Source of the DNA: Heterobilharzia americana
Taxonomy: Eukaryota; Platyhelminthes; Trematoda; Strigeidida; Schistosomatidae
DNA length: 64,000 bases
NCBI GenBank assembly: GCA_944470555.2
Contig: OX104128.1
Span: forward strand, 41,461,920-41,525,919
Direction of reading: 5' to 3'
Each line of letters starts with the position of its first letter. Position 1 is the stretch's first letter. Below, in pieces: positions 12,181 through 24,932 of this stretch. The translations under genes and the position numbers were made by a program. Below the pieces are notes generated by a model that had not been told where the DNA came from, ran no database searches, and was given only the letters and a program-made list of their open reading frames with translations.

Positions 12181-12963
12181 TGGATTGCAGTTGTCTGTGG
12201 AATTCCTCCTTATTCTCTTAACTCATGTCTGCATTATTTGTGGGTGGATAGTATAGCGTGACATTGTATGATTGTGACTTTGCTTCCTTTCGAGTTGAAT
12301 CTTGCTGTCATGATGCTGATCCTGCAGAAGGAGGATGAGGAGTAGTAGTAGTAATAGGAGTAGGAGATTGGTTCCCACTACATGAGAGAGACAGAGAGAG
12401 AGAGAGAGAGCCTTCGATGCTCTTGAGGGGGACAACATGATAACCACTCGAAAACTCAGTTTGCTGTACTCGTGGTTGTCGTCTGCGTGACAATATCGGA
12501 GTAGATTATTGACTCCTCTCCAGTTGGCGGTTTCGAGAGTCGACTTCCATTCCATGTGGGGATTCCTCACAGATTCCCAGCCCAACAATTCTACGCCATG
12601 TCTTCTCATCTCTTTGGCAATGTGGGAAGCCTTGCCAGCCAGTTAGCTTCAAAGATTGTGTGGACATTCCATGTCCCCATGTTTACTTTCACTTTCATTG
12701 AGAGAGAGAAGACACATCAGTCATTTGGCTTCCCTAAGGCAGGCTTTCACCAACTGGCGTCATTCGCCTCCCCGATTCCAGTGAGTGATAAGTTTGTTTT
12801 TATTTTTCACAGTTTGTTTGTGCTTTGAAGTTTGCTTAGTGACTGGTTTGATCTTTCGAGGTAGGTTTCCTAGCCGTTTGCCCAACCCTCCCTCTTTATC
12901 CGGGCATAGGACTGGCTAGTAAGTTAACTGGTGAACTAGTTATTCAGGTGAGGTTAAGCTACC

Positions 12964-13309
12964 AATAACACTGAAGTAATGAGCATATTTTCAGTTCTCT
13001 GCTTCTGCTACTCATAAAGTTCATTTCCGTATTTCTTAAAATTGAATGATATTAACATCAAACTTTGCATTTCTGAGTGTGAAGGAAAACTTGTATTCCC
13101 ACCAACAGGTAAGAGTTGAAGAACTGGAGGTGGATTTCAGAATAGAGTCACTCGTTTCTCTAGATTTAATGTAAATTTGCTATACAACTTTAATAGTGAA
13201 TAAGATAACACCAGATGAAATAGCTTTATGCTGACTTTCACACAGAGAAGCTATAAGTTGACTTTCACACTCAAAAGACAAATATGAGCTGTTTTTGTAG
13301 CAATGAAAG
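12964..13309. other. Unique sequence shared by both arms
   Basis: This stretch belongs to neither the retrotransposon nor the SINE, yet it is almost identical in the right arm (28701-29059). No gene or repeat seen in it. Confidence 0.6.
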
Positions 13310-13478
13310 ATAGTGGCTAGTAGTGGAATGCAGGACACTTTTATACGTCCTTTGTGGGAATAATCAGCTGGGTGTGCGTGCCTCTCAGTGAGCGATGTTG
13401 TTCCTACTCATACTCGAACCCCGGCCTGGTTGCTTGAAACTCTAGAGCGTTATCCACTGGACTACTGAGTCACGATAG
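13310..13478 (-). mobile_element. SINE family A, full head, crossing the arm border
   Basis: On the minus strand it starts with AGTCCAGTGGATAACGC (A box), then GGGGTTCGAGTA (B box), then the segment AACAACATCGCTCACTGAG. The hammerhead region (CAGCTGATTATTCCCAC to AGTGTCCTGCATTCC) is degenerate: G8 and the GAAA are lost. The arm border cuts this SINE at 13425, so the right arm keeps only the part from box B onward. Confidence 0.7.
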
Positions 13479-13540
13479 GCACTTTTTGTGGGATGGGTAT
13501 AGTTTTATTGTTTTTGCTGGTATTATCATTACTTGATGGT

Positions 13541-13680
13541 CCATTGGCTCACTAGTTTGAGTACAAGTCTTAGTGGGAACAACATTGTTCACTAGGAGGC
13601 AGATCCGTCAGGCTGAAGAGTACCAAATAGGACAAATGCGCGTCCTTGATGCCACTTCTAGCTAATATCCATCATTAATA
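13541..13680 (+). mobile_element. SINE family A, degenerate
   Basis: The order is TTTGAGTACAAGTCTTAGTG (box B region), GGAACAACATTG, a degenerate hammerhead, and TGCCACTTCTAGC. The A box is weak. The spacer typical of family A follows on the minus strand at 13690-13740. Confidence 0.6.
13599..13657 (+). ncRNA. Degenerate hammerhead ribozyme (family A)
   Basis: The core reads CTGAAGAG and the second strand CAAA in place of GAAA. The cleavage triplet GTC in GCGCGTC is kept. Activity is unlikely. Confidence 0.55.
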
Positions 13681-13781
13681 TAAAAAACCGAAAAATAGGT
13701 ACTATCGAGGCATCCGCACAGAAGCCCATATAATCGACCAATTCGGTACAGCCAACAATTCAAATCAACAATAATCCAAGC

Positions 13782-14015
13782 TTCGATAACGCTTTTAGAA
13801 GACGAAGATTATCTGAAGAATGTGACGTACTTGCGCAACACATTTCGAACAATCTGATCACACATTTACTTGTCAAGTCAATCTTTTTTAATATTTTTTA
13901 ACTTTCATATATAAATTGACTTGACAAGTAAATGTGTAATCAGATTGTTCGAAATGTATTGCGCAAGTACATCACATTTTTCAGATGATCTTCATCTTCT
14001 AATAGTGTTATCGAA
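13782..14015. mobile_element. Foldback element with 100-base arms
   Basis: Bases 13782-13882 are the reverse complement of 13915-14015 with about 90 percent identity by eye. The loop of about 32 bases is AT-only in large part. The sequence AATCCAAGC flanks the element at 13773-13781 and 14045-14053, which could be a target-site duplication if the element extends to 14044. It sits inside family A spacer sequence. There is no coding capacity. Confidence 0.75.
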
Positions 14016-14307
14016 ATTTATTGAAGGGACTAATCGTTTCAAACAATCCAAGCAACAATATAAATATGAGCTTCTAAAACTTATATCTTGAATTAACCAA
14101 TTATGAATGCGACCAATATACCATGATGTTTAAATATCCAACTAAATGGTCCTACTGTGTGGTGTAAACAATTGATTATGATTTCATGAATAAGTAAGCA
14201 TATTTGGAACTATCCAACAACTAATGACTCATTCTTATCAGTTGACTTGAAGGATCCGTTGCTGCAAAACATGGTTCAATGGATTTTATTTTAGTGACTG
14301 ACTGAAA

Positions 14308-14810
14308 ATGCCTGAGATGGGATACCTGAAGTTACTTGGATGCAGACAATTCCAGGAAGCCCCGTTTGAACTTCGTCTCATGCTTTTTGGCTCTCTTCAG
14401 CAAGGCGTATATACAGCCTCGAGGGAACTGATTTCCCGCCTGAGACTTGAACCCGCGTCTGCCTTTGTTGCAGTCAGAGACATTAAAATTGAGCTAGTCG
14501 GACCACGACCTCCCAGTAATTACAACACTAGGTGACTCAGGTTCGAATCTCAGGGGGGAAATCAGTTTCTTCAGGGTCAGAAATATGACTTGCTGACGAC
14601 TGCCAAAAAGCTCCAAACGTAGGTCAAGCAGAGCTTTCTACCAATTACCTTTGTCCAACTAGCATTTATCTTAGTATATCGCGATGATGAGCCTACTATT
14701 CTGGTGGCCACATTGCAAAATGGTCGATAGAATTCGATCAGCAGATAGAACTAGACAAAATGAGATTGGTCATCTTCCAATAACCATTCAATATAACTGA
14801 AAGTCTTGGA
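14308..14810. mobile_element. SINE family C head-to-head pair
   Basis: The left copy is on the minus strand (14530-14310): box B GGGTTCAAGTCTCAG, then ACGCCTTGCTGAAGAGAGCC. The right copy is on the plus strand from about 14525: GGTTCGAATCTCAG, ACTTGCTGACGACTGCC, CAAACGTAGGTCAAGCAG and the tail with AATAGAATTCGATCAGC. A boxes are weak. Hammerhead-like cores are present but altered. Confidence 0.7.
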
Positions 14811-15263
14811 AGAGATTCTATATTCCGATTCTAGTGTATACTACTTATAAAAACACAAGTAGGATGAAGCAGTTGTTCGGGACGTTCAAGTCCTGAGTGG
14901 TTCACTCCCTACAAAGTAAACCGCTCATTCCAGGAGTCAAAAAATCCATTAATAAAATATTCTCGAGGATGAAATAGATAATGTTTGCACAAATCAATCA
15001 CATATTAACAGGTATGTTTCTTTTAGAAAACCTTACTAGACATGCTTATAAGATTTAAGTGTCAATTTACTGGCAGTGGTGCGAAATCAGGGAAAAGTTG
15101 AAGGAATAAAAAGTAATCCGTCCTGTATTCAGATCTCAATTAACCGTTTTCTGGACACATATAAATAAATAAATCAAAACTTCATCAATTTCTATACTAG
15201 TTGGTGCAGACAAAGAAACAAATACAGAAACTTACATACCTATAACCACATATTAACTAACAG

Positions 15264-15306
<43 letters not shown>

Positions 15307-16110
15307 TAAGCCTACAGTCAGAAAAGTTGACTGATTCCGTTGAAGCTATACAATGAAGAAATCGAAAATTCTAAATCACTAGAGATTGACAAGTATATTA
15401 CAGGTCAACTAGATTTGACTGATTGAAGCCAGTTACAGCTTAGTTTGTTGTTTTCTCTGAATTTTCCTCAATAATCTATTCTCATGTATTATCAATAATT
15501 GACAGTTTTTCTGACTAGTTTTTGAACTTATTTATGCGTTTGAAGTGTTTTTGTTTTGTTACCTTCTTCAGTCAACCTAATTAAACCTGGAATGGAGAGA
15601 ATTTTTTTTCCCCTTTCGTTATCATCATCATCATTAATATCCCTGTGATTATTTCGCCTTACATCCAATGAGTTTATCAGTCAAACTTTAGGTAAACAGG
15701 CTTAGGAGTATATGACAATTCTATATGATATCGGTAACAGCTTATTTTCTTGGCTTCGCGGGTAAATCATCATTCTGTTGACTGAGAAGCGACTGGTTTG
15801 AAACCGACTACCATTCAAATCACCTGTCAATTCCATTCATCACCTTTGAGTTAATAATTAAATTCTTTCTTGCCTATCGGTTTTTAAGCGCAAAAGCAAC
15901 ACACAGAATTATATTTCTTCTCATTCTAACAATTTTTTTGTCCAGTCAGTAGTTGGTTTTAATCATGTTTTCATGCTGTCTCATATCAGCAGAGTTTTTG
16001 CATAGAATTATTATCAAAAAACACATCCTTAGAACTATCATCATCACCATCCCCACAATACAACAAAAAAAATATAGAAGATAATCTGCCTATAGCTAGA
16101 GTAAAAGAAC
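14811..16110. other. Unassigned stretch
   Basis: No gene seen. It holds a CA microsatellite at 15266-15298. A tRNA-B-box-like GGTTTGAAACC at about 15795 has no matching A box. Confidence 0.5.
15266..15298 (+). repeat. (AC)n microsatellite
   Basis: Sixteen AC units without interruption, followed by GATAGATA. Confidence 0.95.
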
Positions 16111-16290
16111 CCAGTGACTAAATGGTTAACACGTTCGCCATGAGACCTAAAGGCTTTAAGTTCAACTTCTGGCAAGGTCGTGAGTACGTACTGCTGAGGA
16201 GTAGCATACTAGGATGAAACAGCAACACAGTGCCCTCAGATTTCCAGTGATTCTCCAGCTGATATCAGTCCGTGATGAGTACTGCCTTGA
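16111..16290 (+). mobile_element. SINE family B
   Basis: It starts CCCAGTGACTAAATGGTTAA (A-box-like), passes a degenerate box B (TTCAACTTCTGG), the hammerhead and the family tail CCAGCTGATATCAGTCCGTG. The tail GAATGAAATC resembles the usual GAATTCCAACTTGAAATC. Confidence 0.65.
16188..16233 (+). ncRNA. Hammerhead-like motif (family B), cleavage site lost
   Basis: CTGAGGA and GAAA are both intact and GTACTG can pair with CAGTGC over most of stem I. Stem III and the cleavage triplet are damaged: CAGCAAC replaces CAGCTGTC. Confidence 0.55.
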
Positions 16291-17084
16291 AACGAATGAA
16301 ATCTCCTGAAACTTCAGAGAGTTACATGGTGGCATTTTCGGAACAGATTTGAGTCGAATTGGTCAATATTTTCAATTTCAGTAAACTCATGTTTCAGATA
16401 ATATCTCAAAAAATCCATTTATATCTACGATCCATAAACTTTATTCTCCTTAGTTGTTGATTTTTTAAGGATCAGCTTACGATTTCAGTTGAGCATTGAA
16501 TTCATATTCATCAGTTGAGGGATTTCCAACATAAACGATGACAATTGTGTTATATATTCCGAGTAGATATCTTGATTTTGGGGACAGTCGATATTCATGC
16601 AAGGCCCCCTAATTAACAGTTAGGATTATTTCTAGGGAGTGGATTGCCTTTTGTAATACGCTGGAAGATATAATCAATTTCCAAGGAAGGTAGTAATTTC
16701 AATGTATTCTGCTCAAAATACTGTTTCCATTGTGCTATACAAATAAACTTATCATTTAGGCTATCAAATAGAGCTGTGGTAACTATCTGCACAGGAAAGT
16801 GTCAACATTTATTTGTAACGACTTATGATTCACTTACAGTTCACTTGTTTCACATTGCACATCATAATACTTACATACAATTCACATTTCAGTTGTCTAG
16901 GGTTTCTCTTAGTAGTTTCCTCCAGTTCACTTCTAGATGATTTTGAAAATTTCTACCGTGGTATTTAGCAGTAGAATGAAAGATGCACACTTCTTCCTAT
17001 TCGGGACTCGTCAACTGGACGTTAGCGTTACATACTGACACTTAGATCCAACAACTAACAATTCTGCAGATTCAAAAGTGGTTT
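16291..17084. other. Unassigned stretch
   Basis: No frame, tRNA-like box or matched repeat. Confidence 0.5.
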
Positions 17085-17220
17085 TCTCCGTGGGTTGACA
17101 TAAGTTGGTGGACCACTAGACACTTTAGAGGTCTAAACAGATGTTTCGTCTTAGTTTGGGGCTCCTCAGTAGTGCATACTTACGGTTGCATATGGGGCCA
17201 AGGACAGGAGGAACAAGTTT
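17085..17220 (-). mobile_element. SINE family B fragment
   Basis: The minus strand shows the hammerhead followed by a diverged tail (CCACCAACTTATGTCAACCC). The head is not recognisable. Confidence 0.5.
17130..17175 (-). ncRNA. Hammerhead-like motif with intact core (family B)
   Basis: Core residues are all present: CTGAGGA, GAAA and a permissible cleavage triplet GTT. Stem I keeps only three pairs (CTA with TAG) and stem II is weak, so folding is doubtful. Confidence 0.5.
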
Positions 17221-17879
17221 CATGGCCAGCCACTGGATTGGAATAGAATGGTTTACTCTGTCCAAATAGTGTTAATTCGCAATACTGAGTGACCATCGTT
17301 CAGTGTTATTCGCGTGTACATTTCTCAATGCCCAAAATGATTAAGTCCACTGGTCACAGCATCTCTTTATAACTTCGGTAAAGGTATCTGGAACAAGGCC
17401 AACAATGAGCACTAAGTAATCGTTTAGTAGATGGTGGTCAGGTGAATTCTAGAAATTCCATATTTTTTATTTTTGAATTGTCTGACTCAAATACTCAACT
17501 CGAAACACATCTACGTGTTGACTGGATTCAAAAGGACTGTGAAGTCATCGGTTTTCACTGAATACTGTCTCTTCTGCAAGTTAGATAGTATTCACAGTGC
17601 AGTTTGATACCAAACTTAATTAGCAACTGCGTCTAATTTGATGGGTTTACATTTCATTCACCAGTTACAAAATGTTTCTAACCATATACGAATTGTGCTT
17701 CTTAGTTCTTGAAGAAAACTGTTTTACGATGTGTAAAAGTTTTTCATTTTATAGCTTTTACATCTCCCTTTTCTACTGAACCAAAATGATCGGCAATTAT
17801 TGGCCTATGGACCCCTGAGTGAGTACCTCCATGTTACTGGTATTTTCATATTTGATATTAATGATAGGCAGTGGGCACT
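17221..17879. other. Unassigned stretch
   Basis: No gene or repeat identified. Confidence 0.5.
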
Positions 17880-17965
17880 GGAAACCAGGACGACAGTCTC
17901 AAATCGGATGACAAGCGTGTCCTGGATTTCACTGTTAGTTACCATCCATCATTATTTTCAGATAA
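17880..17965 (+). mobile_element. SINE family A fragment
   Basis: It shows AGTCTCAAATCGGATGACA, then AGCGTGTCCTGGATTTCACT and GTTAGTTACCATCC. This is the 3' half of the family A hammerhead plus the downstream tail. The core is not intact. Confidence 0.55.
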
Positions 17966-19390
17966 GCAAAGTTGTTGGCTGACCGTAGGCAGTAATAATC
18001 TCATCTTGACAGCATTTACTGAAGTCAGTCGATGGGAAACTGGACAGTGAAGTTGGTAAAAATGATTTCGAAGCGATTAGAACAAGCACCCTCTACACTT
18101 AGCTGATATCTTTCCTAAAAGTCTAGAGTATAACAGTCATGACGACTTGTCAACAGGCCATTCGGACATTTCTTTGTTCTTGCCATCTTCAGCAATGTGT
18201 GAACAAATCGCCTAGTATCTATAACAGACTTAATTCTGTTTTATGTTATGGATTCGCTTAGTGGTGTTTATCACTTCCTATCACAATCGACGTAAGAAAC
18301 TCCAATGCTTCTGGTCAACATCATGAAGGTTGTGAATGAAGATACAGCTAGAATACCGTTTATATCTTCGACAAAGGTCCCGGAAATGCCTAAACTTAGA
18401 TCTTCTCATGATTGGGACCTATCAGAAAGTTATACATGCAAACTCATCAGCAGTTCGAACGTAGATCATGAACTACTGCAGTTAGTCATTACCATTAGTT
18501 ATCTGATGCGTAACCGATGATCTATGGAACTGGATTGAACACAGTGACCTATTAATGGCCGAATTCTATCGTTCAAAGTTGCACTATGATCACCAGACTA
18601 GGCATTTCGTCATCATCAGTATTAGTTGGTTAGGTGGGATGAACAGGGAACCATACAAAGCTAAACTTTCGTGCTTGTTAAGCCTTACTTGCCTTCAGCC
18701 AGTCAAAGTCATTCACGGCATATCGCCATATATAGATCAAATTAGCTAAAAATCACACTGTAAACATGACATAAAATCCAGGTACAACTCAAAACTTGAC
18801 GACATGATAAAGATCTATATTCATTGACCAAAAGGTGAATGAAACAATTTATACCTTTAAAACTTTCATAGCTGTTTATTTGATGTTTAGAAGGTCTGGA
18901 ATTCTGTCATAACTGATAGAAATGCAGCTTTCTGTTCATTACTTGGAAGATAATACGCCTTTAAACCTTCCTTTGATGAGACAATAGCAACAAAATCCTT
19001 CAGTTGTTAAAAGAAATGATTATGAAAAAGAATGATATGAGCTCAAGCTTATAATAAAAATGAGTATTAATGTGATGAATTTGGAATCTCTCCAAAATGT
19101 TAGACTTATGTCCACTGTCTTATCGACGGTAATGTTTGACCATAAGTTCCTCTGAAATTTTATAACCTTAGGATTATGCACTTACAAATTCACAACTTTG
19201 AAAATCAGTCGTCAAATAGATAATTATCTTCGTTGAGACTGCTCTTTTTGTTTTTTCAGTGACCAGATGAGCATATTTTCCAGAAAGATATTGTCGATGT
19301 GTTATAGTTCAAAAGTTTAAGAGTGAAGTAGTTTATATGACTGCTCTCTCGTGATGAGTTAGCGTGTATAATCTAGTCCTACAAAAGGTT
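17966..19390. other. Unassigned stretch
   Basis: Open frames at 18305-18520 and 18555-18749 are short and unlike known proteins. Parts of 18430-18640 vaguely resemble family C, but I could not align them convincingly. Confidence 0.4.
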
Positions 19391-19600
19391 TGTTGCCACC
19401 TGAATAGTCCTAGGTTAACGTAGGTGACCGCAACGCTGAGTGACGCGTTTTCAAGTCTCAGGTGGGACATCACTTCCATCTAGGTTGCAGTTACGCTTTG
19501 CTGATGAGCGCCAACAAGCATGAAGCCTAATTTGATGAAGGCTTCCTGTCAACTGCCTCCATACAACTAACACCTATCAATTCGGGGGTTTGTGGGGATT
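19391..19600 (+). mobile_element. SINE family C
   Basis: It has a degenerate A box, CGCTGAGTGACGCG, box B TTTTCAAGTCTCAGG, then GGTTGCAGTTACGCTTTGCT, GATGAGCGCC and the start of the tail (AACTGCCTCCATACAACTAA). The core is CTGATGA with GAAG in place of GAAA. The tail is cut by the neighbouring family B copy. Confidence 0.65.
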
Positions 19601-19665
19601 TGTCGATTTCAAGTTGGTATTCATCGTGGACTGACATCATATGGAGGAACATTGGAAACTTAGGA

Positions 19666-19711
19666 GCACTGGACAGCTGTTTCATCCTAGGATGGGACCT
19701 CTCAGCAGTGC
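19666..19711 (-). ncRNA. Near-intact hammerhead (family B), G8 and A9 swapped
   Basis: Stem I is perfect (GCACTG with CAGTGC). GAAA, the palindromic stem III ACAGCTGT and cleavage triplet GTC are intact, and stem II can form from GTCC with GGAT. The core reads CTGAGAG where CTGAGGA is expected, which should abolish or reduce cleavage. Confidence 0.65.
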
Positions 19712-19990
19712 ACACCCATGACCCTACAAACCCCCAAATTGAATTAATCTAGTGCTTATTAGTGACTAGCTTCGAGAGGTGATTCCTGAAGTTCCAATGA
19801 GAAGTCGTGACAAGTGGGGCAAACCTGGTGACTGTGAGGATAAATACTCAACGATGACCTTGAGTGATGTTCGTGCAATGTAGTGAACTGACAGAAGTTG
19901 AAAATTCGGAGCACTGGATTCCGACCCAGTGCCTCACTGGCCACGGAACCTGAAGGTCCTGGTTCCGATTCCTAATGAGGTCATGGTTGT

Positions 19991-20036
19991 GAACAGCCGA
20001 GAAGTTTCATCCTAGGACGAAACAGCTGTCCAGTGC
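19991..20036 (+). ncRNA. Degenerate hammerhead (family B)
   Basis: The 3' half CGAAACAGCTGTCCAGTGC is perfect. The 5' half reads CCGAGAAG with C in place of U4 and A in place of G8, and stem I has mismatches. Confidence 0.55.
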
Positions 20037-20095
20037 TCCCAGGTTTCCAGTGTTCCTCCAACGGATGGTGAATACCAACTTATCACCTGACAAAC

Positions 20096-20742
20096 TACTA
20101 CAAAAGCCCAATATTTGTTAAACCGTGCCCTTTATTTAATCACTTAGCCTACTGGTTTCATAACATTTGTTAAATAACCAACTCTACACCATTCTAACGC
20201 TTATATAATGATATTCGTTTCAATCGATCGACCAATTACTGTTTATCAATCTCTCTCATGTAGGTTTATTGGATGCGATTGCTTTTTAGCGAATAATCCC
20301 TTCACACTTACATACACACTATCAATAGAGAGAAACACAAACGGTATGCTTCATTAGATATATCAAACTGAATTTCAAGTGAAGCATGATGTTGTCTTCC
20401 TTTCAAAAGTTGAAATGCTGTCTGTATTAAGCTGTACACTTCATTTGAACGAACATATTCTCCTGTCAGTATGAAAAGTCAATCGATGGAATTTATCGGT
20501 TATTCTCATGTACACACAATATCACCATTGTGAAGGTAGTCTGACGTCAGTGTAGATGTACACTTTTGACGTAAAAATGAAACATCTAGAAAAATATTGT
20601 CTGCAATAAAGCATTTCTCCCCTTATAAAGTTTTGATGTAAAAGATATTGAATTGAACTAAAACATAAAAATATCCAGTTAAAAAAGATGAATGATACGT
20701 TCGTTTCACTGTGAGATACTTTCGCAAATTTTGAGTGACTTG
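20096..20742. other. Unassigned stretch
   Basis: No supported gene. A 79-codon minus frame near 20522-20761 runs into the inverted-repeat element and is likely chance. Confidence 0.45.
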
Positions 20743-20877
20743 AAAGGCCACCCCCTAACAACCACCATAATAATTAATCAAAATTTTTTTTACTTCAACT
20801 AGCAAGGTTGTTTAGCTTTTTTACATGAAATGAAAAAATCCAGTCGGTTGTTTCATTAATTGTTAGGGTGGCCTTTA
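20743..20877. mobile_element. Short inverted-repeat element (MITE-like), copy 3
   Basis: The left end AAAGGCCACCCCCTAACAAC pairs with the right end GTTAGGGTGGCCTTT. The inner region is AT-rich with an inverted GTTGTTT block. Length is 135 bases. Confidence 0.7.
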
Positions 20878-21194
20878 TAGTTGATCAAAATTTTTCTTCT
20901 AACGTGTTGTCTGAATTCCAGTTCAAGGTTATAAAAAGACAGATTCATATAATGAAATGCCTACGCCCGAAAATTTAGATTTTGAAAAGGTTTCCTAATC
21001 AAGACGAATGACAAGTAAGCTAGTAAAACTTTTGGTAAAAAAGACTGATATTATGAGACTACTGAAAAGAAAGATTATGTTTATAATGATTCACTGGGAG
21101 CATAACTCTAGCGAACAATTCAGCTGTATTCTCGAGGCCTGTCGTTCACATTAAAAGTGATACTTTGTGATATATTTCAACTGACTGGTAACTG
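20878..21194. other. Unassigned stretch
   Basis: No frame or repeat match. Confidence 0.5.
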
Positions 21195-21600
21195 TTAGAC
21201 ATTGGGAGTGATTCAGCTGGAAGCCTTGGACCTGAGTTTCGTACTTGTCGGTATTCATCAGCAAGACTTACCAATAACCATTAGGATATTGATGTCCATT
21301 TATTTATTCAAACGGATGTCACTAAGTGCCATAGTAGAAGAATTTATCCTTAAGCTATTCAGGTCATTACTAACCCTCTTTTGCACTGGATATTGTACAT
21401 ATGCTAGTTATGAGTGAGTACCTCTTTCAGCTGTCTAGGTCTTGGTACTGAGTACACATCAAAATGCAGTATGCTAAGTGATCCAATTCTGTGATCCTTA
21501 AGCTGAATGGTCATATTTCAAACCTGATCAACAGAATTCGGTCAGTGCTGAGAACTAGGGACTAAATGGCTGACTGAGACACACACTGGTGACCAATTTG
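21195..21600. mobile_element. SINE family C pair, strongly degenerate
   Basis: The minus-strand copy (21400-21195) keeps TACGAAACTCAGGTCCAAGG and a GATGAATACC variant of the core. The plus-strand copy retains only the tail: AACAGAATTCGGTCAGTGCT and GACTAAATGGCTGA. The identification rests on these tail blocks and the pair layout. Confidence 0.45.
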
Positions 21601-21666
21601 TGTGCACACCGGTAAAACCATAATGCCAATTACTTTTTAGATGTTTGTTTGTTTAGATGTACATAA

Positions 21667-23508
<1,842 letters not shown>

Positions 23509-24418
23509 GTGATTTGATCACTATTAAATACACTTTTTTTCAGAAGTTTTATCTCCTTTTCCGGTTATTTAGTGCAAAGTTGGTAGGCTAATATATTAGC
23601 TGGTAGTGCCATTCCACAGAGTTTGTTGTCTGTCATTCAACGTGATATAGAGACATGATTTGATGTGAAATATTGTTTAAGAATACTTCGACTTGCTAAA
23701 ATTCAGTCTTCATTTCGTTCTAGGATCGTAAACAGACATAATGCATAAGACTGAGAAAGTTTTTATAAAGCTGTAGGTGAATACGTGTTAATTTTTCAAA
23801 CAAACTGTTTCTAAAGTAAAGCATATTGATAAATATGATTTGAAGTCTTTTATTCATCATGAATTTGCTACACTAGTGAATACCGTTCTCACAGTTGAGG
23901 ATTAGTGATACACCCTGAGATTCATGCCGCTCCTCAGTGACTTGCAAGTTGACTTTGATATCATCAGCTGGCATTTATTTGTTGAATCTGTCCACGTGAA
24001 AAACTGAATAATTATTGAGCAGAAAAGTTTACATTTTCACTTGTCTGAAGGGTAAAAGACTAATATAAGCGACTAGAGAATTTTGAAGCATTGTCCTAGT
24101 GATCTCTTTATGATACTGGAGAAAACGGGAGAAGTTTGATCAGCATACAAAATCATTCAGAGGTGCATCATTTCGAGGGAACTTTCGTCTTATAATGAGA
24201 CAGGTGATATGAATAGTTGCTCCATGGATTATTAGCACCACAGTTATTAGTGTAAGTCCTCTGGTTGATCTGAGTGGCATCACAGAGATCTGCAAAACGT
24301 CTTTATGATGATCATGAAGTCATGTGAAATTGCCTACAATTTTATACAATCCAATAATCTTCTCCACGAGACCACATACACTGTAATACGAAACACTATT
24401 CAGTGATAGGTTATTGTT
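23509..24418. other. Unassigned stretch
   Basis: No coding frame or matched repeat between the tetranucleotide array and RTE-like copy 2. Confidence 0.5.
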
Positions 24419-24897
24419 TGGTTCGTCACCAGTCAGAGTCAGTTACTTGTTGCTGATTCTTATTATTCTGGCAATCCATCTGATCTTCAGTAACGAGCCA
24501 GTGTAGGCACTTGATGAATGTCTGTAGTTTGTTGGAAATCCCCTTCGTAATAAGCCAAGTCTCTGAACCATACAGGAGCACTGACTTGACTGAATTGGTG
24601 TTGAAAATGCGGATCTTGTTCCACATACTGAGTGGAGTGCAGAAAATCTCCACACTGGTTTCAGGCTAATGAACGCCTGTCTTGCTGTCTTTCCGATCCT
24701 GGCTGACTTTGACATCCTCGTGTGTGCCACCACCTGTAGTTGAAACAGTACTGCCTTGGCTGGATAGTTGAAGGAGGTTACTTCCTTGAAGTTTCTCCCA
24801 TTGATGGTGACTGGAGTTGGTTGTTGTTGGTGGTGGTGGCGTTGGTTGGGTATCTTGATTAACTCTATCTTCTCTATATTCACTTGAAGTCCCGTCC

Positions 24898-24932
24898 TCA
24901 CTGCCCTGCGCTGCCCTGCCCTGCCCTGCCCA
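24898..24932 (+). repeat. (CCCTG)n microsatellite inside RTE-like copy 2
   Basis: Six or so CCCTG units, one varied, lie within the reverse transcriptase region. The array is absent from copies 1 and 3, where (CAGTG)n takes its place. Confidence 0.8.

Larger units (their letters stand above)
9293..12963 (-). mobile_element. RTE-like non-LTR retrotransposon, copy 1 (broken)
   Basis: Read on the minus strand the order is: a 5' UTR (12963 to about 12690), an AP-type endonuclease starting VNMGTWN-like near 12680 with the block MNAKVGADNTGREF at 12095-12054, the reverse transcriptase (SGPDGIPPEA-like near 10950, FDSVDREVICQLVQHYGVP near 10510, DFADHELCLMSHKLEDLQ near 10210), and a C-terminal region (RRKWRWIGLDIH near 9560). 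It ends in a short AAT tail at 9304-9293. The catalytic FADD motif reads FADH. Many frameshifts separate these blocks. Family placement rests on the endonuclease and C-terminal motifs. Confidence 0.85.
9148..13425. repeat. Left arm of 4.27 kb inverted duplication
   Basis: This arm is the reverse complement of 28582-32851. In 245 bases compared near 9300-9545 there were 7 mismatches; in about 200 bases of non-element flank near 13025-13225 there was 1. Homology stops at ACTGGTACTACGAC (9147-9160) and at CGAACCCCGGC (13415-13425). It contains an RTE-like element, about 350 bases of unique sequence and most of a family A SINE. The duplication includes sequence outside the transposon, so it is segmental. 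Confidence 0.9.
19595..20095. mobile_element. SINE family B inverted pair with family spacer
   Basis: A minus-strand copy without its head (19745-19595) and a plus-strand copy with head (19918-20095) flank a spacer at 19750-19917. The plus copy has A box CCCAGTGCCTCACTGGCC and box B TGGTTCCGATTCC. The spacer (TATTAGTGACTAGCTTCGAG and the following CTGAAGTTCC) recurs at 42540, 45640 and 55270, so it belongs to the family unit. Confidence 0.7.

Noticed and set aside
9293..12963. Many plus-strand open frames across RTE-like copy 1, some with hydrophobic stretches
   Set aside because: They are antisense to the element; the recognisable endonuclease and reverse transcriptase blocks lie on the minus strand.
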